A stretch of 64,000 bases of DNA, taken from positions 29,683,001 to 29,747,000 of the forward strand of contig CM056574.1 of NCBI GenBank assembly GCA_029721435.1. The letters are read 5' to 3'. The notes beneath the pieces are model-generated. The model did not search any database. It had not been told where the DNA came from and saw only the letters and a list, made by a program, of their open reading frames with translations. How positions within the stretch are numbered: position 1 is the stretch's first letter; every line of letters starts with the position of its first letter. Positions 11,484 through 22,012 of this stretch are shown in pieces. A program made the translations under genes and the position numbers. The stretch comes from Gymnothorax reevesii. Taxonomy: Eukaryota > Chordata > Actinopteri > Anguilliformes > Muraenidae.

Positions 11484-13046
11484 CACCCCAAATTGTGAAT
11501 AAAATCAAAACGCAATGACTTTCAAATGACACCAGCCAGTATTTTATTCACAATAGAACAGTAATAACATAGCAAACGTTGAAACTGAGAAATTTTACAA
11601 TTTTATCCATAAAATAAGCTCATTTCAAATTTGATGGCTGCTACAGGTCTCAAAAAAGTTGGGATAGGGGCCTGTTTACCATGATGTGGCATCCCCTCTT
11701 CTTTTTAACACAGAGTGGAGGCGCTTGGGCATTGAGGAGAGTTTCTAGAGTTTAGCCATTGGAATTTGATCCCACTCTAGTATAATACAGGCTTCCGGCT
11801 GCTGGAGAGCTTTGGGTCTCCTTTGACGGACTTTTCGTTTAATTATGCGCCAAATGTTCACAAATCAGTGAAAGATCAGGACTGCAGGCAGGCCAGTTCT
11901 GCACACGGACTCTTCTACTATGAAGTCATGCTGTTGTAATTGCTGCAGCATGTGGTTTTGCATTGTCCTGCTGAAATACACAAGGCCTTCCCTGGAATAG
12001 ATGTCATCTGGAGGGCGCATATGTTGCTCCAAAACTTTCATATGCCTTTCAGGATTCATGGTGCTTTTTAAAACATGCAAGTGTCCCACACCATATGCAC
12101 TAATGCATCCCCATGCCATCAGAGATGCTGGCTTTTGAACGGAACGCTGATAACTGGTGGGGTGGTCTTTCTTCTCTTTAACCAGGAGGACACAACGCTC
12201 ATGATTTCCAAAAAGAATGTCAAATTTGGACACGTCTGATCACAGGACCCTTTGCCACTTTGTTCCAGTCCATTTTAAATGAGCCTTGGCCCACAGAACA
12301 TGGTGGCGCTTCTGGATCATGCTCAACAATGTCTTCCTTTTTGCATTGTAGAATTTCAGGTGACATCTGTGGATGGCACGTCGGACTGCGTTTACAGACG
12401 GTGGTTTCATGAAGTATTCCTGGGCCCATTTAGTAATGTCAATGATTGCATCACTCACCGTCATGATTCTTTGGCGTCTGAGGGCTCAAAGATCACAGGC
12501 ATCCAGTAAAGGTCACCGGCCTTGTCCCTTACACACTGAGATTTTGCCAGTTTCTCTGAATCTTTCGATGATGTTACGCACTGTCAATGATGAGACCTTC
12601 AAAGCCTTTGCAATTTGACGTTGAAGAACATTGTATTTAAGGTATTCCAAATTTCTTTTACGCAAGCCTTCACAGGTTGGAGAGCCTCTGGCCATCTTTA
12701 CTTCTGAGAGACTCAGCCTCTCTAAGACATCCCTTTCATAGCCAATCATATTACACACCTGATGCCAATTAACTTAATTACTTGCTAAATAATCTTTCAG
12801 CTGATTATCTTCTATATTAATTGCTTTTTTTCAGCCCTTTTATATGTGTCCCAACTTTTTTAAGACCTGTTGCAGCCAGAAAATTTCAAATAAGCTCATT
12901 TTTTGGATAAAAATGTAAAATGTCTGTTTCAACATTTCTATGTTCTTTTGTAAATAACATAGTGGCTCATGTGATCTGAAAGTCATTGCATTTTGATTTT
13001 ATTCAAAAATTTACACTTAGTCACAACCATTTCGGAATTGGGGTTG
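11484..13046 (-). mobile_element. Tc1-like transposon, copy 1
   Basis: The right end reads ATTTCGGAATTGGGGTTG and is followed by TA (13047-13048). The left end starts CACCCCAA after TA (11482-11483) and has lost about 30 bp relative to copy 2. Both ends carry subterminal AAAATCAAAACGCAATGACT or its complement. The length is about 1.56 kb. The transposase lies on the minus strand. A second member of the same family lies at 53349-54765 in the same orientation. Confidence 0.9.
11865..12758 (-). pseudogene. Tc1-like transposase, broken in at least three places
   Basis: The N-terminal block (12758-12513) is a paired-type helix-turn-helix region: it contains [20 protein letters not shown], then a basic GQGR linker. 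The middle block (12464-12240) holds [17 protein letters not shown]. The catalytic block (12233-11865) holds [10 protein letters not shown], then [16 protein letters not shown]. The tryptophan before the first catalytic SDES motif is a stop codon, and the glutamate of that motif is valine. The FQQDNAKPH block holding the second catalytic aspartate is out of frame near 11950-11990. This would be a cut-and-paste enzyme acting at TA sites, but this copy is dead. Confidence 0.88.
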
Positions 13047-13703
13047 TAAGTTAGTGCCAATCTATCTTGCAAACATACGTCATAATGACCCGAGAGCCTG
13101 TTCATAAAAAAAAAAAAAAATTTAGTGGCGGCTCGTGACTGGCAACTGGGGAGGCTCAAAACAAGCCTTAGATTAATGATTGGTCACGACCTGTTTTCAA
13201 TCTTTCATTTAAATTACCATTACAAAATCTCCGAAAGCTCTCAAAATTATTAGATGTGGCCAGTTTTCATTATCATACCTGTCAACCTGTCACATGAGGA
13301 CAATCATATCCGGTATCCAAGATGGCAGCAGCACGTATTCTCTGGCAGTCCGTTTGTCTGTGAGACTGTTTTATCTTATTTTGTGCTCTGAATGATATCA
13401 GTATCTATCCTAAATTATACCAGTCAATCTGGGACTGAGACCTCTCGGTAAAATCATTTTAATTTGTCAACTGGCTTTACAAATCTATTTCGTATGCGAT
13501 GCTTTTTTAGGCCTTTTTTTTATTATAAAGAAATCGCTTGGATTCACGCTGATTCATGCTGACTTGAGCTGTCAGTTCTGTTTGCAAGAAACGCAGCAGA
13601 CCAAGCTACAGCCTTCTCTCTTATTGACTTCATTTTATAATGCCTCATTTTAAAACTTATATATATATAAATCCATTCATTACGCTGTATGCTTTTATGA
13701 TAC

Positions 13704-14054
13704 GTGAAGTATCGCTTACAATTTCGGCGTTTTACTGGACCTGGATTACTCCGTTGGGACTCTGACAGTGATTGCAGTCCTTGGTTGGGAGAATGGAGAC
13801 TGTTCGCCGACTCACATTTCGGAGCTGAAGCGCCGATAACGCACCGCCGAACGGAGATGGGGCCTGAATATCTCAGCATAAAGGGAAGTGCTTTCGTCAT
13901 AGATTTGTTACGGGTGCTTGAAAATAACTCCTGTTTTACTCTTGATTGGTTGTCTTATAATCCGTCTCACTTCCAGCACAACTTTCTATGGCTTCCTCCG
14001 GCTAGTCTTCCTGGTCCTGCGAGACGTCGTGTAACGTCATCTTGTGACTCTTGA
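13704..14054 (+). other. ORF in LINE 5' region, function unknown
   Basis: A 116-aa reading frame lies upstream of the main LINE ORF. It contains TGPGLLRWDSDSD and ends RRRVTSSCDS. I see no zinc knuckle, coiled coil or RNA-recognition motif. It could be a decayed first ORF of the LINE, or simply open by chance in 5' UTR. The downstream 14060-14460 stretch has no long frame. Confidence 0.25.
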
Positions 14055-14467
14055 GGACGGAAAGCCTGGACCGGAATGTTCCCGTACTGACTTGGACTAA
14101 TTTAATTTAATTAATTTATTTATTTATTAATTTTTTTATATTTCTGCCACATGCCAACCAGCATGCTATTTGTTGCATCTTGTTTGTTTTTATTGTCAGC
14201 CTTACATCCAAATGAGGTACACGAAGGTGGAGATAAAAAAAATAAATTCTTATTTCTGCGAAAAAAGCACAAATTGAGTTTCTGAATCTTTTAGAGGTTC
14301 TTCAAACTGGACCTTATACATCCCAAAGGACCTTAAGTCTACACCCTAGATTCTGAGTCTGTTTTGTGCATGTGTTCTTTTTGTTCCCATCCTGTTCTGT
14401 TCCCATGTGAAGGCTGAGGATAAAGGGCAATCATCCTGAGCCATCACAGAAAATTTTTAAAAAGAAA

Positions 14468-17363
14468 ATGTCTTTTGTTCTTTTACTTCTTTTAGCTGGA
14501 GATATTCAACCCAATCCTGGACCATATATTAATTTAAATAGTTTGAATACTCCTGATGATTTTAAAGCTAGATCAGGGCTTGGTATTATTCACAAAAATG
14601 TCAGAAGTCTACTTCCAAAATTGGACCAAGTGAAAATTTGGGTAAAATCATCTGACACAGATATTCTCGTTTTGTCTGAAACATAGTTAAACAAATCTAT
14701 TACAGACAGGGACATTTCTATCAAGGGTTACAATGTTTTTCGTTGTGACTGCCCTTGGAAAGGTGGAGGCATTGCCATCTACGTTAAAAGTAAATTTCAT
14801 ACTACAACCCTAGCATCAGTTTCCATTACCAGACAGTTTGAATTCTTAGCCTTGAAGTTACAACTTTTTAAGGACAATTTTATTTCTGTTGTAGGTTGTT
14901 ACAGACCCCCCTTCAGCAAGCAAAGAGGCTTTATCGTCATTGAGTAGGCACTTGTCTACCTTAGATTTTAATGAGATTCTCCTGATTAGAGATTTAAATT
15001 GGGAGTGGCTGTCCCCCGACTCAGACAGTTATAAATCTATTTGCGACTCTTTCAATCTTACCCAAGTAATCACAAACCCAACTCGTCCAAATCTTAAATG
15101 CCCAGAAAAATCCTCTCTCCTTGACTTATTTTTAACAAATTCTCTGCAAAAATATTTAGATATTGGTATTTTTGCGAATGACGTGAGTGACCACTGTGTC
15201 ATTGCTACAGTAAGCAAAGCTCCCAAAAATCAAACCTCGAATTTTTTTAAACGAGATTTTAAACACTTCTGCGAGCAAGCCTTCTTTTGTGACTTATGGG
15301 AATTTTACTGGAAGAAGATCTCTTTCATTTCTGATATAGAGCTAGCTTGGAATTACTTCCATGATGCTTTTACTAAAATGATAAACAAGCATGCTCCCTT
15401 CCGAAAATTTATGGTAAAGGGTCGAAACAATCCATGGTTTTTCCCCCAGTTGTCTAGCCTACATAAACAAAGTAATATTGCATGGTCTAAAGCTAGAAAA
15501 TCTAAATCTCAGACAGATTGGTTGATTTTTAGACAGCTTAGAAACCACTTTACCTCGCTTATTAAAAAGGCCAAATCTGATTTTAACCTCTCCAAAACTG
15601 CAGGAAGCTTAAATGATCCAAAAGAATTCTGGAGGGTTATTAAGTCTTTGAACGGTAATGTCATTAGTAATGAGTTGCCAGCACATATTATAAAAGAATC
15701 CCGCATCCTCACAGACAAATTAGACATTCTTCATTATTTTTATGAACATTTTATTTCTTCAGGTTCTTTATTTGATTCTTCCAATTCAGCTTCTGATCTA
15801 CCAAGTGAACAGAGAGCTCACTACTCACATCCCCCAAAACAGTCGTCACTTCATCCTTTTAATTTTACCTCTTTTAATATGAATGAGGTACATAAAGCTT
15901 TAAAAGGGCTAGATCCAAATAAATCTGCGGGCCCAGATGAGCTGGAACCTTATTTTCTTAAATCAGCAGCTGACTTTATTGCGCTCCCTTTAACCCATTT
16001 ATTTAATCTTACTCTCACAAACAAAGCTACTCCTAAAATTTGGAAATCTGCCTTTGTTCTCCCTTTACTAAAAGGAGGAGGCCCCTCCCAAGTAAATAAC
16101 TATAGACCAATATCTAAGCTTTGTGCCTTAGCTTAAGTTCTGGAAAAACTTGTAAGCACTCAGCTTAAAGATTTTCTTGAACACAATGAAATTTTATCCC
16201 AATACCAGTCAGGTTTTAGGAAAAATCACAGTACAACAACTGCGGCGATTAAAGTAATAAGTGACATAATTTAGGCACTAGACAAAAAAAAAATATTGTG
16301 CTGCTCTCTTTATAGACTTCTCCAAAGCATTTGATACGGTTAATCCTGCACTAATAATAAATAGTTTATTTGAAATTAGCCTATCTGAACATGCCCTTAG
16401 CTGGTTCTCAAATTACTTGTCTGAAAGAACTCAATGTGTTCAATTTACTTCCTCCTCTTTTCTCTCCATTTCCACAGGGGCACCCCAAAGGTCTGTTTTA
16501 GGGCCTACACTGTTTTCCATTTACATAAATGGTCTTTTTGATAATTTACGAAATGCTGCATCTCATTTTTATGCTGATGACACTGTTATTTACTGCTCTG
16601 CGCAATCAGCAATACACTCACTTGAATGGCTACAATCTGGTTTTGATGTGGTCCAGTCCCGTTTAACTCAGTTGAAGTTGGTTTTAAATGCAGACAAATC
16701 CAAATTTATGATATTCACAAATGGTAAAAACCCACCCACCCACCGACCCAAAGCTTTCAACCGCTCAGGGGGCTGAAATTGAAATGGTAACTGCTTTGAA
16801 GTATCTGGGAATCATTATTGACCAAATGTTGTCTATCCAGCTACACATTGAAAATGTGGTATCAAAGTTGAGACTAAAATTAGGTTTTTTTCTTTTGAAA
16901 TAAATCTTGTCTCTTTCTTCCAGCGCAGAAACATTTGATCTCGGAAACGTTTTTACCCCTTTTGGATAGTGGCGACTTGCTTTTTATGAATGCTCCAGTT
17001 CAGTGCCTTAAGAAGCTTGATATTGTATATCACTGTGCATTACGCTTTGTCACAGGCTGTGGAGGCCTTACACATCATTGTACACTGTATGATGTAGCTA
17101 AACTGCCTTCTTTATATATCCGCAGAGCTCCCCATTGGTTGATTTTTATTTACAAATCTGTGATTGGGTTACTGCTATCTTACTTATGTTCATATAAGTG
17201 TAGGAACCATAATCAGTATAGCCTGCGGTCACAAAATATTGTGCAAATGCAGGTACCCAAGGTTCGAACTGAACTTGGGGAAAAAAAGCTTTTCAATATG
17301 CTGCCCCCTCGACCTGGAATGATATACAGAAGGAACTTAAATTGCCAGAGCTGGTTACCTTAG
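14468..17363 (+). pseudogene. LINE endonuclease-reverse transcriptase with 2A-like start
   Basis: The ORF starts MSFVLLLLLAGDIQPNPGP. The DIQPNPGP at residues 12-19 matches the 2A ribosome-skipping form D-V/I-E-x-N-P-G-P, with Q for E. An APE-type endonuclease follows: HKNVRSLLPK, KGGGIAIYVKS, VGCYRPP and, later, VSDHCVI. The reverse transcriptase comes next: NKSAGPDELEP, NNYRPIS, YQSGFRKNHSTTTA, DFSKAFDTV and the catalytic FYADDTVIY near 16567-16593. The C-terminal block holds FVTGCGGLTHHCTLYD. Breaks include a stop at 14684, a frameshift near 14915, stops near 16135 and 16273, and a frameshift in the A run near 16290. Usual PQGSVLGP is PQRSVLGP. The normal role is target-primed reverse transcription of its own RNA. 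Confidence 0.88.
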
Positions 17364-17696
17364 CAAGATTTAAGTCAATTATAAAGGAATGGGAATCGGA
17401 CACTCTCGGGAAATGTGATTGTGTCTAATCCTTTTCTTTGAAGCCAATAGTTTTCCATTGAATTTAAGCCTATTTATAATAATTTATTCGTGATTTCTTG
17501 TCTTCTCCTGCATTTTTTTGTTGCTCATATATACTGTGTGATTGTACTTGTCTGGCTGTAATGTTGGTTTTTGTTACTGTTGAAATTGCTTCATGCTGCC
17601 GTCTTGACCAGGTCACTCTTGGAAAAGAGATTTTTAATCTCAACGAGTCTTTACCTGGTTAAATAAAGGATAAATAAAATGAATAAATAACTCGTA

Positions 17697-17935
17697 CAAA
17701 TTTGGTGTGAGTTTAATATTTGCGTTCCTCTGCTGTAGTCAGCAATTATTCAATCAACGTGTATGTAAGAGATTCTCGCGCGGAATTGAAGTCCTTGTGC
17801 ATGGAGGGGTTGGAAACAATAGAATTGCATAAAGACGTTTCGAATTATCTTATTCTATTTGAAAGATCATGAAACGCATGCAATGCTTCCAACCTCTGAG
17901 TAAAAAAAAGCGTGAGAAGTCCCGAGTCATAATCG
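17697..17935. repeat. Palindromic hAT-like MITE, copy A (partial)
   Basis: The segment shares CAGCAATTATTCAATCAACG, CTCGCGCGGAATTGAAGTCC and AATTGCATAAAGACGT with the copies at 55770-56153 and 62603-62932. It is internally inverted around the centre: GGGGTTGGAAACAAT pairs with GCTTCCAACCTCTGAG. The left terminus is missing where it meets the LINE tail, so the LINE probably landed in or next to it. It has no coding content. Confidence 0.6.
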
Positions 17936-18097
17936 GTATGCTTTATTAATAAAAAAACTGGCCACACCTGATAATCTTGAGAGTCTTCGGAGTTTCTATA
18001 ATGGTAATTTAAATTAATGATTGAAATAGGTCATGACCAATAATTAATTTTAAGGGATTGTTTGAGCCTCCCCTGTTGCCAGTTCACGAGCTGCTAC

Positions 18098-18867
18098 ATA
18101 TCAAGGGTTTGGAGCACAATGGTGATATGTCGTCGCATTTCTATCAGCTAATTCTTGTAGCACAATACAGATACAATGTCCATGTATCTCAGTTTTAAAC
18201 AGAATTCACATTTTCATTTTGTGGTATGTCCAACAAAATCTGCTTATATGAATTAAAATTGGTATTTTGATGAATAAACATGAATAGTATTACAGAATCA
18301 TCTGTCTTCCATTGCAAACTCAACTTCAATCTATCACCTTTGTGTTATGTCACATCAAGTGCTAGAATTGTTGGAGCATGGAGGTTACATGTCCAATTTC
18401 ACAATTTTGGCCATGATGTCGCAGTACCACACTGATGAAAACTTACATGGTCAGTATACTTCTGAACCATGCAGTAAAAGAGTGACTGACATAAAGATGA
18501 TGTACCTGATTTAATAGAACATTTGCAAACCTAAAAATCAATTTTTCTCTAAACCTCTAAAATGGACTTTTAGAGCCCACTCTAGAGACCACTGCGCTCC
18601 AAACCCTATATATATATTTGAAAAAATGAATTATTAATGACTTTAAAGGACAAAGCTTATTAGTAATGATTGAGCATTTCAAGTGTGCAGTATCATCGAC
18701 TCAAATTATACATTTATTGATTACATTACTTTCAGCAGTAATTCCAATTGCATGGAGCTGTATGGCACAACTAATATTTTAGAGGTATTTGCTAATCTGA
18801 AATTGAAACACAACCACCAAGTTATGAGCACTCGATAATTCCTACATGGGATAGGCATGATACTAGT
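18098..18867. other. AT-rich non-coding DNA, no gene seen
   Basis: No feature was recognised between the end of the nested transposon and the hAT terminus. Confidence 0.5.
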
Positions 18868-19560
18868 CAGTGGGGGTCGGCCAGTAGAGGGCGCTGGGGC
18901 GCCGCCCCCTTTCAAATATCAGAGATGAAAATTTACTTAAACATGTCAAATATAAATTGCTTGTATAATGCAAATAATTATTAAATAAACATGTTTTTCA
19001 GTCTGTGAGCACCTGTCAACAGACCCTAAATATCGGTTCCAGATCGTATTTGGTTGATTTCTCGGTATGCATATACTTCCTTGGTGAGGGGTGCCGGAGA
19101 AACTCTAGCTAATGTAAGCTCTCAAAGTTTTGGTGAGCACGTAACCCGAGGCTGCTGTTTTATTGGTTTTTTTCAGATTTTCTTACGGGGTACAGTTCTT
19201 TGCGCCCCAGACACTCCCACTTTTATTGGCTGTGAATTGGTATTGTGTCAATTTTTTTTGATCTAATGTGATTGGACAATTCTTTTGGCTGTCAATCATG
19301 TTCACACTCACCGCAAACCTTCGTCTCGACTGTCAAATCATCCACCGCCCTTTCAACCTGGTAGCTAAGCGAGATGGCAAGTTCAAGTGGAAGCGCGGAA
19401 ACTGAACACAATTTGGTTCTTTCCTTACAAAAACGGCCTTTCTCAAGGCGTTCACCTGGAGGAACATAGGAAAGTAAAGGAGCTTGGCCTGGACCGACCC
19501 GATTTAAAGATTCAGCGTGAGCTTACACCCGGGGCTTCTCTCGCACTTGTTACGACAAAC
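18868..19560 (+). mobile_element. 5' end of a ZMYM-type hAT transposon
   Basis: The segment starts CAGTGGGGGTCGGCCAGTAG and continues AGAGGGCGCTGGGGCGCCGC. A CAG-start GC-rich terminus of this kind is typical of hAT elements. The start of a transposase frame follows about 500 bp downstream. I found no matching right terminus before the minisatellite at 20507, so the 3' part is deleted or too diverged to see. Confidence 0.55.
19374..19560 (+). pseudogene. hAT (ZMYM-like) transposase, N-terminal remnant
   Basis: The frame opens MASSSGSAETEHNLVLSLQ and continues KRPFSRRS. After a one-base insertion in the CCTGG near 19455 it reads LEEHRKVKELGLDRPDLKIQ. The pattern PFSRxSxEEKxxVKxLGxxxPDxxI is the start of the hAT-related transposases that lie next to ZMYM/TTF-type zinc fingers in vertebrate genomes. 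The zinc finger, catalytic domain and dimerisation region are not recognisable downstream. The family normally performs cut-and-paste transposition with 8-bp duplications. This copy is a short dead fragment. Confidence 0.55.
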
Positions 19561-20506
19561 TGAGTTGGCTTGCCGGATGAGGCTTTAGCAGTGCCATTTA
19601 TTACTTTCCCTGTTTATTGTTCCAATTTGGCAGATTCCACAGAAAGTGTGACCAATTGACAACTTTTATTTTTGAACCAATATAAAATGTTCCAATTCTG
19701 GATGCATGTGCGAGCGGATGCTTACTTCCTGGCCTTCTAGAACTTTCACCAACTTTCACCAGCGTTTGTGTCCCTCATCAAAAAGGCAAAACTGTCCGTC
19801 CACTGTAATAATGTCAGCAACAACCTTTGACCATAGTACAGCACAGCTGTGAATGAGATTCGGGCGGCTGCTGGCAGAGAATTTAAACCCTTTTGTGCAG
19901 ATGTGTCCGCCAGTGGACCTGGAGCTGCAGATTTTTGCATGCAGTTACAATATTCTATCACTAAATGGCACACCCGGATCAGTTATTGAATTTCACTCGC
20001 AAGCTGAGTTCGAACACGGTTTATTTTGTAAATGGACGAGTTGGTTTGACTTGGTTGGCACATCCATACCACAGGGTGGCCCAAAAACCTGTCCCTCCTT
20101 CCTCTCAGAACTCCAGGATGGATGAGGAACATGGAAATGAGTGGGCAGGATTGACTCATTATCCAGTGTATGAATTTTATTGCCTCAAAATAATCCCGGG
20201 GAAAAACTGCATTTCAAGTCACTGTTCAAGAGTAGATATTCAGGCTTTAAGAAAGCCCTGCTTATTGTGGATTAGCAGGTTGGTCACTGGTTTGCCTTCC
20301 CTTTTCTCCGCCCATCGTGCCATTATAGGCATTGGCTCAGACAATCGTCACCGTTTAAGTTTTTAACTTTATCATTTCATCCTGTGAAGTACAGTGGGAC
20401 CTGTTGGTCACACTTTGCGTGGAATCTGTCATTTATGTATATAAATGTGTAACTTACCACAGCTGTAAGGTACTGGAAAAGCATGAAAATGCACCTTGAA
20501 AATCCA
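19561..20506. other. Non-coding DNA, possibly decayed hAT interior
   Basis: ORFs of 90-133 aa cross 19853-20366 but carry no motif I recognise. The position downstream of a hAT N-terminus makes decayed transposase interior possible but unproven. Confidence 0.35.
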
Positions 20507-20670
20507 GTGATCTGTAAGTAATGTAAGGACAGATACAGTGATCTTTAAGTAATGTAAGGACAGATACAGTGACCTGTAAGTAATGTAAGGACAGATACAG
20601 TGATCTGTAAGTTATGTAAGGACAGATACAGTGATCTGTAAGTTATGTAAGGACAGATACAGTGATCTGT
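20507..20670. repeat. 31-bp minisatellite, five units
   Basis: The unit reads approximately GTGATCTGTAAGTAATGTAA plus GGACAGATACA. Five consecutive units are followed by a partial sixth. The units differ by single substitutions only (TCTTTAAG, GACCTG, AAGTTATG), so the array is young. It ends about 80 bp before the gypsy LTR. Confidence 0.93.
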
Positions 20671-20747
20671 GGACATAGGGTATACATCCTCAATTCATAA
20701 TAAGAAAAGGGTGCAAACCCAAATAAAATCGATAGGCTACATTTTCC

Positions 20748-21996
20748 TGTAAGGAAGCGATCTGGAACCAAATGCGAGGACACGGGATTGCAAAAGATGG
20801 GTGCTTTATTGAATAAGGGGGATAACCCCCGCAGAGAGAAAGGCAACAGTACAGAGTCCGTAATCCAAAGCTCGAATTCCAATGGGGCAGAGCAGAGCTC
20901 GTTACCTGGGCACCAATCACAAAAATCGTAGTCAGGCAAAACAGATCCGGTACACAGGCGTAGGTTTTAGGGAGAAGCAAACTCATAAGCCAATAGACAG
21001 TCCGAATCGTTAACAGGGCAGCAATCCACAAAATCAAGGTCGGGCAGAAAAAGGTCAAAAAAACACAGATGCAACAATATCTAAAAAGGGCAAACCAAGA
21101 ATCAGTAGTCGGGCAATCCAGTCAGAAAGATAAAGCACAATGAGTCGAGGCGAGAAACGTGGCACAAGAAACAAGGAAGTTACGATCTGACATGGAAATG
21201 AATGTGAAGACACCTTATATACACATCCGGGGTGAACACATGACAAGGGAGAACAGGTGTGATCAATGAAACAATAATCAGGATTGACATGAGGAAAAAT
21301 CTAATTACATGAATTTGGCGAATGCCAAAACGCAGACAGGGATCACAAGACATTCCTATGAACAAACAACAGCTCCGGTTAAGGGGTAGTAAAGTGTACA
21401 GTCTAAAGGAAAGGGAAAGCCTGAGACATACGTGGAAAACTGCAGTAGAGATAATTAGGGATAGACAAGGAGGGCGGAGATACGAATTGGGCGATTGCTG
21501 AGAGATCGTTAGTCCATTAGTATGTGCAGCTATACAATCCCGAGTGCAAGTTAGTAAGTTAGTAAAGCTATACAATGTTAATGAGTGTTAGTAATTATCA
21601 AAACAATAAACTGTAAGTACTGTTAATAGATGGCAAAAGGAGAGAGGAAGGAAGAACACAAGATATGAAGGAAGATTGAAATCCCAGAAACCAGTAAATC
21701 AGCCGAATGTGTGGCACGTAAGACTAAACTGTGAGCAAAGACCTACACAAGACAAGACGGGGTAGACGTAGTGCAAAGCATGGCATGGCAGAAAAATAAA
21801 CAAGACAAGAGCAAAGAAAACATGACATGAAGACTATGGCAGAAAAATAATAAAGACATGAAATCCAATAACCAAAACACAATACGCAATCAAAGAGTAG
21901 TCATAATAACAAGCAGAGGTCACGTAAACACAAAAATCAATAAACATGGCATGGCCAGGCACAAAACATAAACATAGCATGAACAGGATCCTAACA
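20748..21996 (-). repeat. 3' LTR of the gypsy element (about 1.25 kb)
   Basis: On the plus strand the segment runs from TGTAAGGAAGCG to CAGGATCCTAACA, so in element orientation it is TGTTAGGATCC...CTTCCTTACA. The termini form a short inverted repeat, TGTTAGGA/TCCTTACA. The polypurine-type tract (reverse complement of CCCCCACCCCCCCC at 22000-22013) abuts its 5' edge. A TATA-like GTGTATATAAGGTGTC (complement of 21211-21226) lies inside and is a likely promoter. Long LTRs are usual in fish chromovirus elements. Confidence 0.78.
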
Positions 21997-22012
21997 TTAC
22001 CCCCACCCCCCC

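Larger units (their letters stand above)
13310..17690 (+). mobile_element. L2/CR1-like non-LTR retrotransposon (LINE), near full length
   Basis: The left end is near CCAAGATGGCAGCAGCACG (13317-13335), a form typical of LINE 5' ends. An endonuclease/reverse transcriptase ORF follows. The right end is TTTACCTGGTTAAATAAAGG plus a degenerate GATAAATAAAATGAATAAA tail, which is the 3' tail style of fish L2-like elements. The length is about 4.4 kb. A possible upstream ORF (13704-14054, 116 aa, no recognised domain) lies in the 5' region. The element sits inside another transposon. Its many stops and frameshifts show that it is old and inactive. Confidence 0.85.
13125..18097. mobile_element. DNA transposon with ~140-bp inverted arms, split by a LINE
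   Basis: The left arm (13125-13268) starts GTGGCGGCTCGTGACTGGCA and contains GGGGAGGCTCAAA, GGTCACGACC and TTTAAATTACCATTA. The right arm (about 17955-18097) is its diverged reverse complement, with TAATGGTAATTTAAATTAAT, TGAGCCTCCCCTGTTGCCAG and TTCACGAGCTGCTAC. The arms agree over about 140 bp with small gaps. I see no target duplication. The interior is occupied by the LINE at 13310-17690 and MITE DNA at 17697-17935, so the original element may have been only a few hundred bases long. Its superfamily is undetermined. Confidence 0.75.

Noticed and set aside
20507..20670. CRISPR-like array
   Set aside because: The 31-bp units are directly head to tail with no spacers, and the genome is clearly vertebrate. 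It is a minisatellite.
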